A stretch of DNA of 64,000 bases from Aeromicrobium chenweiae (GTDB lineage Bacteria > Actinomycetota > Actinomycetes > Propionibacteriales > Nocardioidaceae). The notes below the pieces were generated by a model, which ran no database searches, had not been told where the DNA came from, and saw only the letters and a program-made list of their open reading frames with translations. Shown piece after piece: positions 52,430 to 61,355 of this stretch (positions are counted from its first letter, which is position 1; each line of letters begins with the position of its first letter). The position numbers and the translations under genes were made by a program. The stretch spans positions 682,001 to 746,000 of the forward strand of contig NZ_CP026952.1 of the NCBI RefSeq assembly GCF_003065605.1, given 5' to 3'.

Positions 52430-53805
52430 GGCTCAGCGACCGGCTCGACGCGATCCGCGAGCGGACGCTCGCCGACCTCGACGCCCCTCAGGACGAGGCG
52501 TTCGACAGCGCGGACGCGATGGCGTCGGTCACGGACGGCTTCGCGGAGGTCAAGGCGCGGGCCTCGGAGGCGCTCTTCGAGCGGCTCGGCACCCGGGTCA
52601 ACGACTCGACGTTGACCGAGGGCCAGCTGCACGAGCTCGTGCGGGACGAGCTGGGCGGCATCGTCGCGGCCGAGACCCTGCTGACCGCGGACGAGCGGCG
52701 GCGGCTGATGCGGGAGGTCCAGGACGACGCGATCGGTCTCGGCCCGCTGCAGCGCATGCTCGACGACGACTCGATCACCGAGATCATGGTCAACACGTAC
52801 AACCAGGTCTACGTCGAGCGGCACGGCCGGCTGCAGGCGTCCCCGGCCCGGTTCAGCTCCGAGGCCCACCTGCGGCGCATCATCGAGCGCATCGTCGCGA
52901 AGGTCGGCCGCCGGATCGACGAGTCGTCCCCCCTCGTCGACGCGCGACTGGCCGACGGCTCGCGCGTCAACGCGGTCATCCCGCCTCTCGCGGTCGACGG
53001 CTCGTCGCTGACCATCCGGAAGTTCTCCCGCAACCCGCTCAGCGTCAGCGACCTGGTCGGCTTCGGCACGATGTCCGAGCAGATGGCGCACCTGCTGCAC
53101 GCGTGCGTCCAGGCCAAGCTCAACATCCTCGTCAGCGGCGGCACCGGCACCGGCAAGACGACGCTGCTGAACGTGCTGTCGGGGTTCATCCCGCGCGGCG
53201 AGCGCATCGTGACGATCGAGGACGCCGTCGAGCTCAAGCTCCAGCAGCCCCACGTCGTCCGGCTGGAGAGCCGCCCACCGAACATCGAGGGCAGCGGCGA
53301 GGTGCGCATCCGCGACCTGGTGCGCAACGCGCTGCGCATGCGCCCGGACCGGATCGTGGTGGGGGAGTGCCGCGGCGGCGAGGCCCTCGACATGCTGCAG
53401 GCGATGAACACCGGCCACGACGGCTCGCTGTCGACGCTGCACGCCAACTCCCCGCGGGACGCGATGGCGCGCCTGGAGACGCTCGTGCTCATGGCCGGCA
53501 TGGACCTGCCCCTGCGCGCGATCCGCGAGCAGGCCGCCTCGGCGGTCGACCTGATCGTCCAGATCGGCCGGCTGCGTGACGGCTCGCGCCGGATCACGCA
53601 CGTCACCGAGGTGCACGGCATGGAGAACGACACGATCGTCCTGCAGGACGTGTTCGTGTTCGACTTCGCCGCAGGGGTCGACCAGCACGGCCGGTTCCTG
53701 GGCCAGGCCCTGCCGACCGGTGTGCGTCCCCGCTTCAGCGAGCGGTTCGACGACCTCGGCATCCCGTTCGACCTGGCCAGCCTCAACGTGACCAGGGAGG
53801 CCTGA
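52426..53805 (+). CDS. tadA: Tad pilus assembly ATPase TadA/CpaF
   Basis: A 459-residue secretion ATPase. LGPLQRMLDDDSITEIMVN opens the N-terminal domain; the motor has Walker A SGGTGTGKTTLLN (Lys244), Asp box IVTIEDAVEL and Walker B RIVVGECRGGEALDMLQAMNTGHDGSLSTLHAN with the His box. It powers extension and retraction of Flp pili. GTG 52426 overlaps the cpaE stop (GTGA), and tadB follows after two bases. Confidence 0.95.
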   Translation: MRLSDRLDAIRERTLADLDAPQDEAFDSADAMASVTDGFAEVKARASEALFERLGTRVNDSTLTEGQLHELVRDELGGIVAAETLLTADERRRLMREVQDDAIGLGPLQRMLDDDSITEIMVNTYNQVYVERHGRLQASPARFSSEAHLRRIIERIVAKVGRRIDESSPLVDARLADGSRVNAVIPPLAVDGSSLTIRKFSRNPLSVSDLVGFGTMSEQMAHLLHACVQAKLNILVSGGTGTGKTTLLNVLSGFIPRGERIVTIEDAVELKLQQPHVVRLESRPPNIEGSGEVRIRDLVRNALRMRPDRIVVGECRGGEALDMLQAMNTGHDGSLSTLHANSPRDAMARLETLVLMAGMDLPLRAIREQAASAVDLIVQIGRLRDGSRRITHVTEVHGMENDTIVLQDVFVFDFAAGVDQHGRFLGQALPTGVRPRFSERFDDLGIPFDLASLNVTREA

Positions 53806-53807
53806 CC

Positions 53808-54740
53808 GTGCTCCTCCTCGGCGTCCTGCTCATCATGGGGGCCATCGTCGCGGGATTCGTCGCCTTCGGCGGGGCCCCGGTCGGTCGGGTGCCCGCGGAT
53901 CGCGTCGCGGCCCTGTCGCTGAAGCCGCGTGAGACGGCGCTCTCGCGCGTCACGGACAGCCTGGTGGTGGGCGTCGAGTCCGTCCTGCGCCGCCGCGGGT
54001 GGCGTCCGTTCAGTGCTCGTGAGCTCGAGCTCGCGGGAGTGTCCACGCCGGTCCCGCGTCTCGTGGTCCTGATCCTCAGTGTCACGGTCGCGATGTTCGC
54101 CCTCGGTCTCGTCCTCGCGAACGCCCTCGTGGGCATCCTGCTCGGTGCGCTGGTCCCGTTCGCCGCGAAGGCCTGGCTCAGCATCCGCGGCACCCGGCTG
54201 TGCAACAGGTTCGCCGCCCAGCTGCCGCAGACGCTGCAGATGATGGCAGCGTCACTGCGGGCCGGGCACAGCCTCCCCCGGGTGCTGGACGCGGTGTCGC
54301 GGGAGACCGATGCCCCGACGTCCACCGAGCTGGCACGCGTCGTGAACGAGAACCGGCTGGGACGGGACCTGGTGGAGTCGCTCGAGACCGTGGCCGAGCG
54401 CATGCGCTCGCAGGACTTCGTCTGGGTGGCGGGGGCGATCGCGGCGCAGCGCGAGACCGGCGGCAACCTCAACGAGATCCTCGACCAGGTGGCCGAGACG
54501 ATCCGGGAGCGTCACCACATCCGGATGCAGGTCAAGTCCCTGTCGGCGGAGGGGCGCCTGTCGGCGGTCATCCTGATGGCCCTGCCGGTGCTGATCGGCC
54601 TCTACTACACCGTCGTGAGCGCCGAGACGATGACGGTCTTCGTCGGCACCGCGATCGGCAAGCTGCTGCTGCTGGGCAGCGCGGTCATGTACGTGCTCGG
54701 CGGCCTGTGGATGCGCTCCGTCGTGAAGATCGACTTCTAG
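53808..54740 (+). CDS. tadB: Tad inner-membrane platform protein TadB
   Basis: A 310-residue type II secretion F-domain protein. Hydrophobic helices lie at about 1-20, 85-130 and 255-300, and the cytoplasmic GspF region has LPQTLQMMAASLRAGHSLPRVLDAV and QRETGGNLNEILDQVAETIRER. Paired with TadC it forms the platform on which TadA acts. GTG start two bases after tadA. Confidence 0.9.
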   Translation: MLLLGVLLIMGAIVAGFVAFGGAPVGRVPADRVAALSLKPRETALSRVTDSLVVGVESVLRRRGWRPFSARELELAGVSTPVPRLVVLILSVTVAMFALGLVLANALVGILLGALVPFAAKAWLSIRGTRLCNRFAAQLPQTLQMMAASLRAGHSLPRVLDAVSRETDAPTSTELARVVNENRLGRDLVESLETVAERMRSQDFVWVAGAIAAQRETGGNLNEILDQVAETIRERHHIRMQVKSLSAEGRLSAVILMALPVLIGLYYTVVSAETMTVFVGTAIGKLLLLGSAVMYVLGGLWMRSVVKIDF

Positions 54741-54748
54741 GGGGATTG

Positions 54749-55624
54749 GTGCTCGTTCTCGGACTCGTCCTCATCCTGGCCGCCGTCGCGGTGCTGTCGG
54801 TCGCCAGCGGCCTGGTCATGCTGCCGTCGGCCACGCTGCGCCACCGGGCTCGTGCCCTGGCGGCGCCCGAGGTGCGCGAGAAGGGCTGGCAGCGACTGCG
54901 CGCCGACGTGTCCACCGACGGGATCCTGGCGAGGCTCACGGCGCCCACGCTGATCCGCCGCATCGAGCGCAACCTCGTCCTCGCCGGGCGTCCCGACGGC
55001 TGGCCGCTGCGCCGGGTCATCGTGGCCAAGCCCGTCGCTGCGCTGCTCGGGGTGCTCTTCGCGTGGGTCCTGCTGAGCAGCTCGACGTCCCTGCTGGTCG
55101 TCCTGGTGGCTCTCGGGGCGGTCGTCCTGGCGTACTTCGTGCCGGACCTGCTGATCTACAACTCCGCGGTCAAGCGGCAGGAGGCGATTCAGAAGGCCCT
55201 GCCGGACATGCTCGACCAGATCGTCATCTCGATCGAGGCCGGCGTCGGCTTCGAGCAGGCGCTGACCAAGGTCGCCGACAGCAACGAAGGTCCGCTCAAG
55301 GACGAGATCGTCCGGCTGTTGCAGGACGTGTCCCTCGGCATGTCGCGCCGCGACGCGTACGCCGCGCTGGCCGACCGCACCTCGGTCGACGAGCTCAAGG
55401 GGTTCGCCAAGGCGCTCGTACAGGCCGAGCAGTACGGCATCTCCATCTCGTCCGTCGTCCGCACCCAGGCCACCGAGATGCGCCTCTCGCGGCGCATGCG
55501 CGCCGAGGCCCGGGCTCAGCAGGTCCCGGTCAAGATCCTGCTGCCGCTCATGTCGTGCATCCTGCCCGTCCTGTTCATCATCGTGCTCGGCCCCGCCGTG
55601 GTGTCCGCGTATGCGAGGAACTGA
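54749..55624 (+). CDS. tadC: Tad inner-membrane platform protein TadC
   Basis: A 291-residue second F-domain protein: N-terminal helix, a paired helix region at about 90-140, then ALPDMLDQIVISIEAGVGFEQALTKVAD, GMSRRDAYAALADRT and KILLPLMSCILPVLFIIVLGPAVV. GGGGG at 54740-54744 precedes GTG 54749 (TTG 54746 is an alternative). Confidence 0.9.
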   Translation: MLVLGLVLILAAVAVLSVASGLVMLPSATLRHRARALAAPEVREKGWQRLRADVSTDGILARLTAPTLIRRIERNLVLAGRPDGWPLRRVIVAKPVAALLGVLFAWVLLSSSTSLLVVLVALGAVVLAYFVPDLLIYNSAVKRQEAIQKALPDMLDQIVISIEAGVGFEQALTKVADSNEGPLKDEIVRLLQDVSLGMSRRDAYAALADRTSVDELKGFAKALVQAEQYGISISSVVRTQATEMRLSRRMRAEARAQQVPVKILLPLMSCILPVLFIIVLGPAVVSAYARN

Positions 55625-55634
55625 GGCGGAGGGG

Positions 55635-56114
55635 ATGACGAGCCCCTCGACCCGGCGTGCGGACGACCGCGACCGCGGCGCCGCGATGGTCGAGTTCGCG
55701 CTGATCCTCCCGGTCCTCGTGGCGCTCATCTTCGGCATCATCAGCTACGGCTACATGCTGAGCTACCGCCAGGGCCTCAGCCAGGGCGCCAGCGAGGCCG
55801 CCCGCGCGGCGGCCATCGTCCCGTCGGGGATGCCGGCGGCGGCCAAGCTGGCCAAGGCCACCACGGCCCTCAACGACGCGATGGGCAGCTACGGCGTCAG
55901 CTGCGCGGGCGGCGTCCTGAGGCATGACGGAGCGGCCAGCGGCTCGTGCTCGATCCAGACGAGCACGGCCTGCCCGCAGGACTCGTCGCGTCGCTGCGCG
56001 GTCGTGACGGTCACGCACGCGTACCGCGCCCATCCGCTGATCTCGTCCTTCCCCGGCCTCGGCATCACGCTTCCGGAGAACCTCAGCTACACCGCCGTCG
56101 TGGAAGTGAACTGA
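55635..56114 (+). CDS. tadE: TadE-like pseudopilin
   Basis: A 159-residue protein. After 15 charged residues, RGAAMVEFALILPVLVALIFGIISYGYML is the TadE helix with a prepilin-like Gly-Ala cleavage region and Glu at position 5 afterwards. Four Cys in the C-terminal half (SCAGG, GSCS, TACPQ, RRCAV) suggest disulfides outside the cell. GGCGGAGGGG precedes the ATG. Confidence 0.87.
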   Translation: MTSPSTRRADDRDRGAAMVEFALILPVLVALIFGIISYGYMLSYRQGLSQGASEAARAAAIVPSGMPAAAKLAKATTALNDAMGSYGVSCAGGVLRHDGAASGSCSIQTSTACPQDSSRRCAVVTVTHAYRAHPLISSFPGLGITLPENLSYTAVVEVN

Positions 56115-56115
56115 C

Positions 56116-57798
56116 GTGGGCCTCCGACGTCGGCAGGACGAGCGCGGCACCGTGCTCGTGATGGTCGTGCTGCTGATGACGGTGCTGCTGACGTTCACCG
56201 CGTTCGCGGTCGACCTCGGCGTGCAGCGCGTAGCCCGGCGCGACATGCAGTCGCTGTCGGACGCCGTGGCGCTGGACCTCGCGCGCCAGCTCAAGGGACG
56301 CAGCGCAGCGACGATCCTGGCCGACCCGGCGTTCGACCGAGTCCTGACCCAGTCGCTGGCCCAGAACTCCAGCACCGTCGGCAAGGCCCCCGCGGTGACA
56401 CCGGTGCTGGGCACGGTCAACAGCACGACGGGTGAGTTCACCCCCGTCTCGGGCGGCGCCGTCCCGACCGCGGTGAAGGTCATCTCCGCCACGTCGGTCG
56501 GCTTCGCGTTCGTGCCGGGCGACGGCCAAGCGGCACGGTCGTCCATCGCCTCGGCGGCCGACCCGACCGTGTGCTTCTCGGTGTCCCCGTCCGCACTGAC
56601 GCTCGACACGTCGACAGGGGCGCTCGGCCCCCTCCTCGACTCGATCCTTCGGATCAGGCTGGGTGTGCTCAACCCAGCGGGCCTGCTGGACGTGAAGGGC
56701 ATCGAGGTGCCCTTAGCCGACATCGCGATCGAGCTGGGTGCGGTGACGCCGCAGGCGCTCCTCGGCAAGACCAGCGTCAGCCTCTACGACTTCGTCCTCG
56801 CGTCCGCCACGGCTCTGTCGAAGAACGGTCACACAGCCCAGGCCGAGGTGCTGCGAGCCATCGGGGTGCAGATCTCCGGCGTCTCGGTCAACCTCGCCAG
56901 GATCCTCGACCTCGACGTCGCGAACGAGGCAGGTCTCGGCGCGAAGATCGACGTGTTCGACATCGTGACGGCGGCGATCTTCGCGGCCAACGGCAGCAAC
57001 GCGGTGGACGTCAAGGGACTGTCGCTGAACATCCCGGGGATCGGCGGTGTCGAGGACCTGTCCGTCACGATCACGGAGCCTCCGCGGGTGGCGTGCGGCA
57101 AGGCGGGGGTGACAGCCAGGAGCGCCCAGGTCAAGGTGCACCTGAAGGCCGGGGTCGACCCGCTCTCCATCGGGGCGGCCAACGTGCTGCTGGACATCGG
57201 CATCGATCTCGGCCGCGGAGAGGGAACGCTGACGAACATCGCGTGCGGTTCCACCAGCAGCGCGGTCATCAACGCCAAGACAGGTGTCGCCTCCGTCTAC
57301 GGCCCTTCGGTCCCGGACAGTCTCGGACTGCTCAGCCTGGAGGTGGGCCAATGGGGCAAGCTGCCGGTGCTCGGTCCCATCCTGTGGCTCCTGAGTCCCT
57401 TGCTGGGCAACAAGGTCCTCGCGGCAAAGGTCCAGATCGGCGCGGCGCTGGCGCAGGGTGGCCCCAAGGACCTCACCTTCACCAGCTCGACCACGGGGAC
57501 CGACATCCCCTCCCAGTCGGTGTCAGCGGACTCGAACGTCCTGAACCTGCAGCTCAAGGGCACGAAGATCTCCTTGCTCGACGGGAGCCCCCTGGGTGGC
57601 CTGCTCGGCCTGCTGCTCGATCCCTTGCTCGAGGCGATCGTCGACGGCATCGTCACACCTCTCGTCAACGGGCCCGTCAACTCCCTCCTGTCGACGCTTC
57701 TCTACCCGGTCCTCGGCCTGCTGGGTGTGAAGATCGCGCAGACCGACGTCGCGGTCCACGGGACCATCGACTGCCAGACCGTCCGGCTCGTCGGATAG
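56116..57798 (+). CDS. TadG-like protein with long extracellular domain
   Basis: A 560-residue protein. RGTVLVMVVLLMTVLLTFTAFAVDLG is the TadE/G-type N-terminal helix with a positively charged lead; VARRDMQSLSDAVALDLARQL follows as in TadG. The remaining 480 residues are hydrophobic beta-rich repeats (GVLNPAGLLDVKGIEVPLADIAI, LLGLLLDPLLEAIVDGIVTPL), unlike a von Willebrand A domain. I recognise no described domain in them. GTG start one base after tadE. Last gene of the operon. Confidence 0.8.
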   Translation: MGLRRRQDERGTVLVMVVLLMTVLLTFTAFAVDLGVQRVARRDMQSLSDAVALDLARQLKGRSAATILADPAFDRVLTQSLAQNSSTVGKAPAVTPVLGTVNSTTGEFTPVSGGAVPTAVKVISATSVGFAFVPGDGQAARSSIASAADPTVCFSVSPSALTLDTSTGALGPLLDSILRIRLGVLNPAGLLDVKGIEVPLADIAIELGAVTPQALLGKTSVSLYDFVLASATALSKNGHTAQAEVLRAIGVQISGVSVNLARILDLDVANEAGLGAKIDVFDIVTAAIFAANGSNAVDVKGLSLNIPGIGGVEDLSVTITEPPRVACGKAGVTARSAQVKVHLKAGVDPLSIGAANVLLDIGIDLGRGEGTLTNIACGSTSSAVINAKTGVASVYGPSVPDSLGLLSLEVGQWGKLPVLGPILWLLSPLLGNKVLAAKVQIGAALAQGGPKDLTFTSSTTGTDIPSQSVSADSNVLNLQLKGTKISLLDGSPLGGLLGLLLDPLLEAIVDGIVTPLVNGPVNSLLSTLLYPVLGLLGVKIAQTDVAVHGTIDCQTVRLVG

Positions 57799-57853
57799 CA
57801 CTCCTCGCGCGTCCCAGCCCCGGCCTTCAGGGCAGGGGCAGATTGGCAACCCC

Positions 57854-57892
57854 TTGTCAGGTCGCTTTACATTCGCTACCTTCTTGTAAAGC
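57854..57892 (+). promoter_or_regulatory. alk operon promoter with inverted-repeat operator
   Basis: TTGTCA (57854-57859), 17 bp, then TACCTT (57877-57882): a strong consensus promoter with +1 near 57889. The inverted repeat GCTTTACA-N13-TGTAAAGC (57864-57892) has 8-bp perfect arms that straddle the -10. This is a typical layout for a TetR-type repressor, and a TetR gene closes the operon. Confidence 0.65.
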
Positions 57893-57923
57893 ACTTCTCC
57901 CAGAGTGCGCGAGAGGAATCACC

Positions 57924-59117
57924 ATGACGATCGAAGCCACCGTCGACGGGACGGTCATCCAGTGGCGCGACCGCAAGCGCTACCTGTGGATCATCGGGGC
58001 CATCGTGCCGCTGATCCCCGTGGGCATCTGGGGGCTGTTCGCCCTCACCGGCTCGGACCTGGTCTGGTTCTTCGGACCCTTCTTCGTGTTCGTGGTCATC
58101 CCGGTCCTCGACCTAATCGTCGGGCGCGACTCGGAGAACCCGCCGGAGGAGCTCCTCGAGGCGATCGAGGCCGACCGCTACTACCGGTGGGTGACGTATG
58201 CGTTCATCCCGGTGCAGGTCGCGGGCTTCATCTGGGGCGCGTACCTGCTGGGCGGCGGCACGCTGCCCGGCATCGACGACCCGTTGAGCGTCGCGGCCAG
58301 GATCGGCCTGGCCCTGAGCCTGGGCATGGTCGCCGGCATCGGCATCAACACCGCACACGAGCTGGGCCACAAGAAGGAGGAGTACGAGCGCTGGTTCGCC
58401 CGCGCCGCCCTCGCCCAGACGTTCTACGGCCACTTCTTCATCGAGCACAACCGCGGTCACCACGTGCGCGTCGCGACCCCCGAGGACCCCGCCAGCGGAC
58501 GGCTCGGCGAGACCGTCTGGGAGTTCATGCCTCGTACGGTCGCCGGCAGCCTCCGCAGTGCGTGGGAGCTGGAGAAGAAGCGGTTCGCACGGTTGAAGAC
58601 GTCGCACTGGTCGATCAAGAACGACGTCCTGAACGCCTGGGCGTTCTCGGTCGTCCTGTGGGGCGGCGTCATGATCGCATTCGGCTGGGAGATCCTGCCC
58701 TACCTCGTGCTGCAGGCGATCGCGGGCATCTGGCTGCTGGAGTCGGTCAACTACCTCGAGCACTACGGCATGAAGCGCCAGAAGCTCGCGTCCGGCCGCT
58801 ACGAGCGGGTCAACCCGAGCCACAGCTGGAACTCCAACAACATCGGCACCAACGTGCTGCTCTACCACCTGCAGCGCCACAGCGACCACCACGCGAACCC
58901 GACCCGGCGCTACCAGGCGCTCCGGGACTTCAAGGAGGCGCCGGTGCTGCCCACGGGCTACGCAGGCATGATCGTGTTGTCGTGGGTCCCGCAGATCTGG
59001 AGGTCGGTCATGGACAAGAAGGTGCTCGACCACTACGACGGCGACCTGTCCCGCACGAACCTCCACCCGCGCACGGCCGCCAGGTACGAGCGCACGTACG
59101 GGAAGGTGGGCGTCTGA
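57924..59117 (+). CDS. alkB: Alkane 1-monooxygenase
   Basis: A 397-residue integral-membrane di-iron hydroxylase that converts n-alkanes to 1-alkanols, taking electrons from rubredoxin. Six hydrophobic segments. Histidine boxes: HELGHK (His145, His149), HNRGHH (175-180), NYLEHYG (His280) and LQRHSDHHA (319-323). The NYLEHYG motif is the AlkB hallmark against fatty acid desaturases. The ATG at 57924 follows GAGAGG. It heads a five-gene operon with its own electron transfer chain and regulator. Confidence 0.96.
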   Translation: MTIEATVDGTVIQWRDRKRYLWIIGAIVPLIPVGIWGLFALTGSDLVWFFGPFFVFVVIPVLDLIVGRDSENPPEELLEAIEADRYYRWVTYAFIPVQVAGFIWGAYLLGGGTLPGIDDPLSVAARIGLALSLGMVAGIGINTAHELGHKKEEYERWFARAALAQTFYGHFFIEHNRGHHVRVATPEDPASGRLGETVWEFMPRTVAGSLRSAWELEKKRFARLKTSHWSIKNDVLNAWAFSVVLWGGVMIAFGWEILPYLVLQAIAGIWLLESVNYLEHYGMKRQKLASGRYERVNPSHSWNSNNIGTNVLLYHLQRHSDHHANPTRRYQALRDFKEAPVLPTGYAGMIVLSWVPQIWRSVMDKKVLDHYDGDLSRTNLHPRTAARYERTYGKVGV

Positions 59118-59118
59118 G

Positions 59119-59385
59119 ATGGCGCAGTTCATCTGCCCGAACTGCGAGTACGTCTACGACGAGCAGGACGGCAACCCGCGCGAGGGCTGGCCGGCCGGCA
59201 CGGCGTTCGCGGACATCGACCCCGACTGGACGTGCCCTGACTGCGGCGTGCGCGAGCAGGTCGACTTCCTGCCGATCGAGGAGTTCGAGCGCAACGACCA
59301 GGACGGCAACATCATCGCCGCCGAGCTGCGCGGCACACCACAGACCACGACACCCCAGACCACGACACCAGGAGACGGTTCATGA
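59119..59385 (+). CDS. Rubredoxin, AlkG1 type, with threonine-rich tail
   Basis: An 88-residue rubredoxin: [10 protein letters not shown] and [12 protein letters not shown] hold the iron. An extra Arg two residues after the second CxxCG, compared with the next gene, is the mark of AlkG1-type rubredoxins, which were reported unable to pass electrons to alkane hydroxylase. A tail ([16 protein letters not shown]) repeats a six-residue unit. The start lies one base after alkB. Confidence 0.9.
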   Translation: MAQFICPNCEYVYDEQDGNPREGWPAGTAFADIDPDWTCPDCGVREQVDFLPIEEFERNDQDGNIIAAELRGTPQTTTPQTTTPGDGS

Positions 59386-59546
59386 AGCGTTGGGAATGCC
59401 AGCAGTGCGGTTTCATCTACGACGAGGCCGAGGGCTGGGAAGAGGAGAACATCCCGCCCGGCACCAAGTGGGAGGACATCCCCGAGGACTGGACGTGCCC
59501 CGACTGCGGTGCGGCCAAGGCCGACTTCGTGATGGTGGAGCTCTGA
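59382..59546 (+). CDS. Rubredoxin, AlkG2 type
   Basis: A 54-residue iron-sulfur protein of minimal rubredoxin size: [16 protein letters not shown] and [13 protein letters not shown]. Without the extra Arg of the first rubredoxin, it should be the electron donor to AlkB. It overlaps the first rubredoxin by ATGA and is short enough to be missed by automatic calling. Confidence 0.93.
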   Translation: MKRWECQQCGFIYDEAEGWEEENIPPGTKWEDIPEDWTCPDCGAAKADFVMVEL

Positions 59547-59553
59547 GCGCTCG

Positions 59554-60747
59554 ATGACCCACCGCACCGTCATCGTCGGAGCCGGCATCGCCGGCGTGAG
59601 CGCCGCCGCCGCACTCCGGTCGGCGGGGTACGACGGAGCGATCGACCTGGTCAGCGACGAGCCCGGCCTGCCGTACCGGCGCCCACCGGTCTCCAAGGAG
59701 ATCATCCGCGGTGACAAGACCGCCGACGAGATCCGGATCAAGAAGGCCGAGTGGTACGAGCAGCAGGGCGTCGTGCTGCACACCGGCACCGCCGTCACGG
59801 CGATCGACACCGATGCGCGGGCGGTCCGGTTGAGCGAGGGCGAGCCGCTGCTGTACGACCACCTCCTCCTCGCGACCGGTGGGCGGGCGCGGAGCCCGTG
59901 GGACGCGGCCGGGGTGCGCACCCTCCGCGGGCTCACCGACGTGCCGAGGCTGAAGAACGAGCTGTCGGTCGGCGGACCGGTGGTCGTCGTCGGCGCCGGG
60001 CTGATCGGCTCGGAGATCGCTGCCAGCGCCCGAGGCCTCGGCTGCGACGTGACGCTGCTCGAGACCGCCTCCCTGCCGCTGCCACGGCTGCTGCCCACGG
60101 CCCTCGGCGAGATGGCAGCGGACCTGCACAAGACCGAGGGCACCGACCTGCACACCGACGTCATGGTCTCGTCGATCCGTGACGAGGACGGGACGACGGT
60201 CGTCCGCTCGATCGACGGGCGCACATGGTCCGCCCCGGTCGTCGTGGTCGCGGTCGGGATGGAGCCCCACGTCGAGCTGGCCGAGGCCGCCGGGATCAGC
60301 ATCGCCCCGGCGTCCGACGGCGGCGGCATCGCGGTGGACGACCGCGGTCGTACGTCGGCTCCCGGCGTGTTCGCGGCCGGCGACGTCGCCAACCAGCCCA
60401 ACGGCGTGCTCGGCGGACGCCATCGCGTCGAGCACTGGCAGGGCGCCCAGAACCACGGCACCGCGGTCGGCAAGGTCATGGCGGGTGGCGACGACGCGTT
60501 CGTCGAGGTCCCGTGGTGCTGGTCCGACCAGTACGGCGTCAACCTGCAGGTGGCGGGCTGGCCCGAGGGATCGCACGACATGGAGGTCCGTGGATCGATC
60601 GCCGAGCGCGACTTCATCGCGTACCTGCTCGACGACGGCATCGTCCGTGGCGCGGTCTCCGTCGGCCGCCCCCGCGACATCCGCACCGCGCGCGCCTGGA
60701 TCGCGGACCAGGCCCGGCTCGACGAGGTGCTGGAGCCCGAGGCGTGA
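59554..60747 (+). CDS. Rubredoxin/ferredoxin reductase (NADH-dependent FAD protein)
   Basis: A 397-residue flavoprotein like rubredoxin reductase or BphA4. FAD binding VIVGAGIAGVSAAAALRSAG, NADH binding VVVGAGLIGSEIAASARGLG and second FAD contact GVFAAGDVANQ. A C-terminal domain starts at HRVEHWQGAQNHG and includes the WSDQYGVNLQVAG motif of the family. It should reduce the rubredoxins that feed AlkB. Eight bases after the second rubredoxin; its stop overlaps the TetR gene (GTGA). Confidence 0.92.
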   Translation: MTHRTVIVGAGIAGVSAAAALRSAGYDGAIDLVSDEPGLPYRRPPVSKEIIRGDKTADEIRIKKAEWYEQQGVVLHTGTAVTAIDTDARAVRLSEGEPLLYDHLLLATGGRARSPWDAAGVRTLRGLTDVPRLKNELSVGGPVVVVGAGLIGSEIAASARGLGCDVTLLETASLPLPRLLPTALGEMAADLHKTEGTDLHTDVMVSSIRDEDGTTVVRSIDGRTWSAPVVVVAVGMEPHVELAEAAGISIAPASDGGGIAVDDRGRTSAPGVFAAGDVANQPNGVLGGRHRVEHWQGAQNHGTAVGKVMAGGDDAFVEVPWCWSDQYGVNLQVAGWPEGSHDMEVRGSIAERDFIAYLLDDGIVRGAVSVGRPRDIRTARAWIADQARLDEVLEPEA

Positions 60748-61352
60748 CCGCCGCGTCGGGGACCGCGGGGGCCTCACCCGTCCGCGAGCGGCTGCTCGAC
60801 GCCGCCCACGACGTGATCGAGTCGACCGGCTGGTCGACCGTGACCATGGCCGGCATCGCGGAGGCCGCCGGAGTCAGTCGCCAGACCGTCTACAACGAGT
60901 TCGGCACCAAGCACGGGCTGGCCGAGCAGCTCGCCCTGCGCGAGCTCGACCGGTTCCTCGGCGTCGTGCGCCAGCGGATGGCGGACGCGGACGACCTGGT
61001 GGAGGGCATCCGGGCCGCCTGCGAGGGCGCTCTCGAGATGGGCCAGCAGAGTGTGCTGGTCCGTACGGTCGTGGGATCCCTTCCGGGCGAGCAGGACACC
61101 GACCTGCTGCAGATCCTGACCACCGAGTCCGGCGAGATCGTGGAGGCCGCGGTCATGGTGGTGCGGCAGAGCATCGACGAGCTCTTCCCCGCGACCCCGC
61201 TCACCAGCGACGAGCTGGAGGTCGCCGTGGAGTCGGTCGTACGCCTCGTGCTGTCCGCCCTGACCCGGCCGTCGAAGTCACCCGCGGACGCGGCCGCCGA
61301 CATCGCCTGGATCGTCGGCCTGGCGTTGCGGGGCGCCGCAGCGGCGGACTGA
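60744..61352 (+). CDS. TetR-family regulator of the alk operon (AlkX-like)
   Basis: A 202-residue repressor. The HTH (GWSTVTMAGIAEAAGVSRQTVYNEFGTKHGLAEQL) is of TetR type; the ligand domain has a conserved-looking acidic helix (EQDTDLLQILTTESGEIVEAA). In Dietzia and relatives AlkX, encoded in the same place, represses alkB-rubredoxin genes and releases them on binding fatty acids. It is the obvious candidate for the operator at 57864-57892. GTG start overlaps the reductase stop. Confidence 0.9.
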   Translation: MTAASGTAGASPVRERLLDAAHDVIESTGWSTVTMAGIAEAAGVSRQTVYNEFGTKHGLAEQLALRELDRFLGVVRQRMADADDLVEGIRAACEGALEMGQQSVLVRTVVGSLPGEQDTDLLQILTTESGEIVEAAVMVVRQSIDELFPATPLTSDELEVAVESVVRLVLSALTRPSKSPADAAADIAWIVGLALRGAAAAD

Positions 61353-61355
61353 CCG

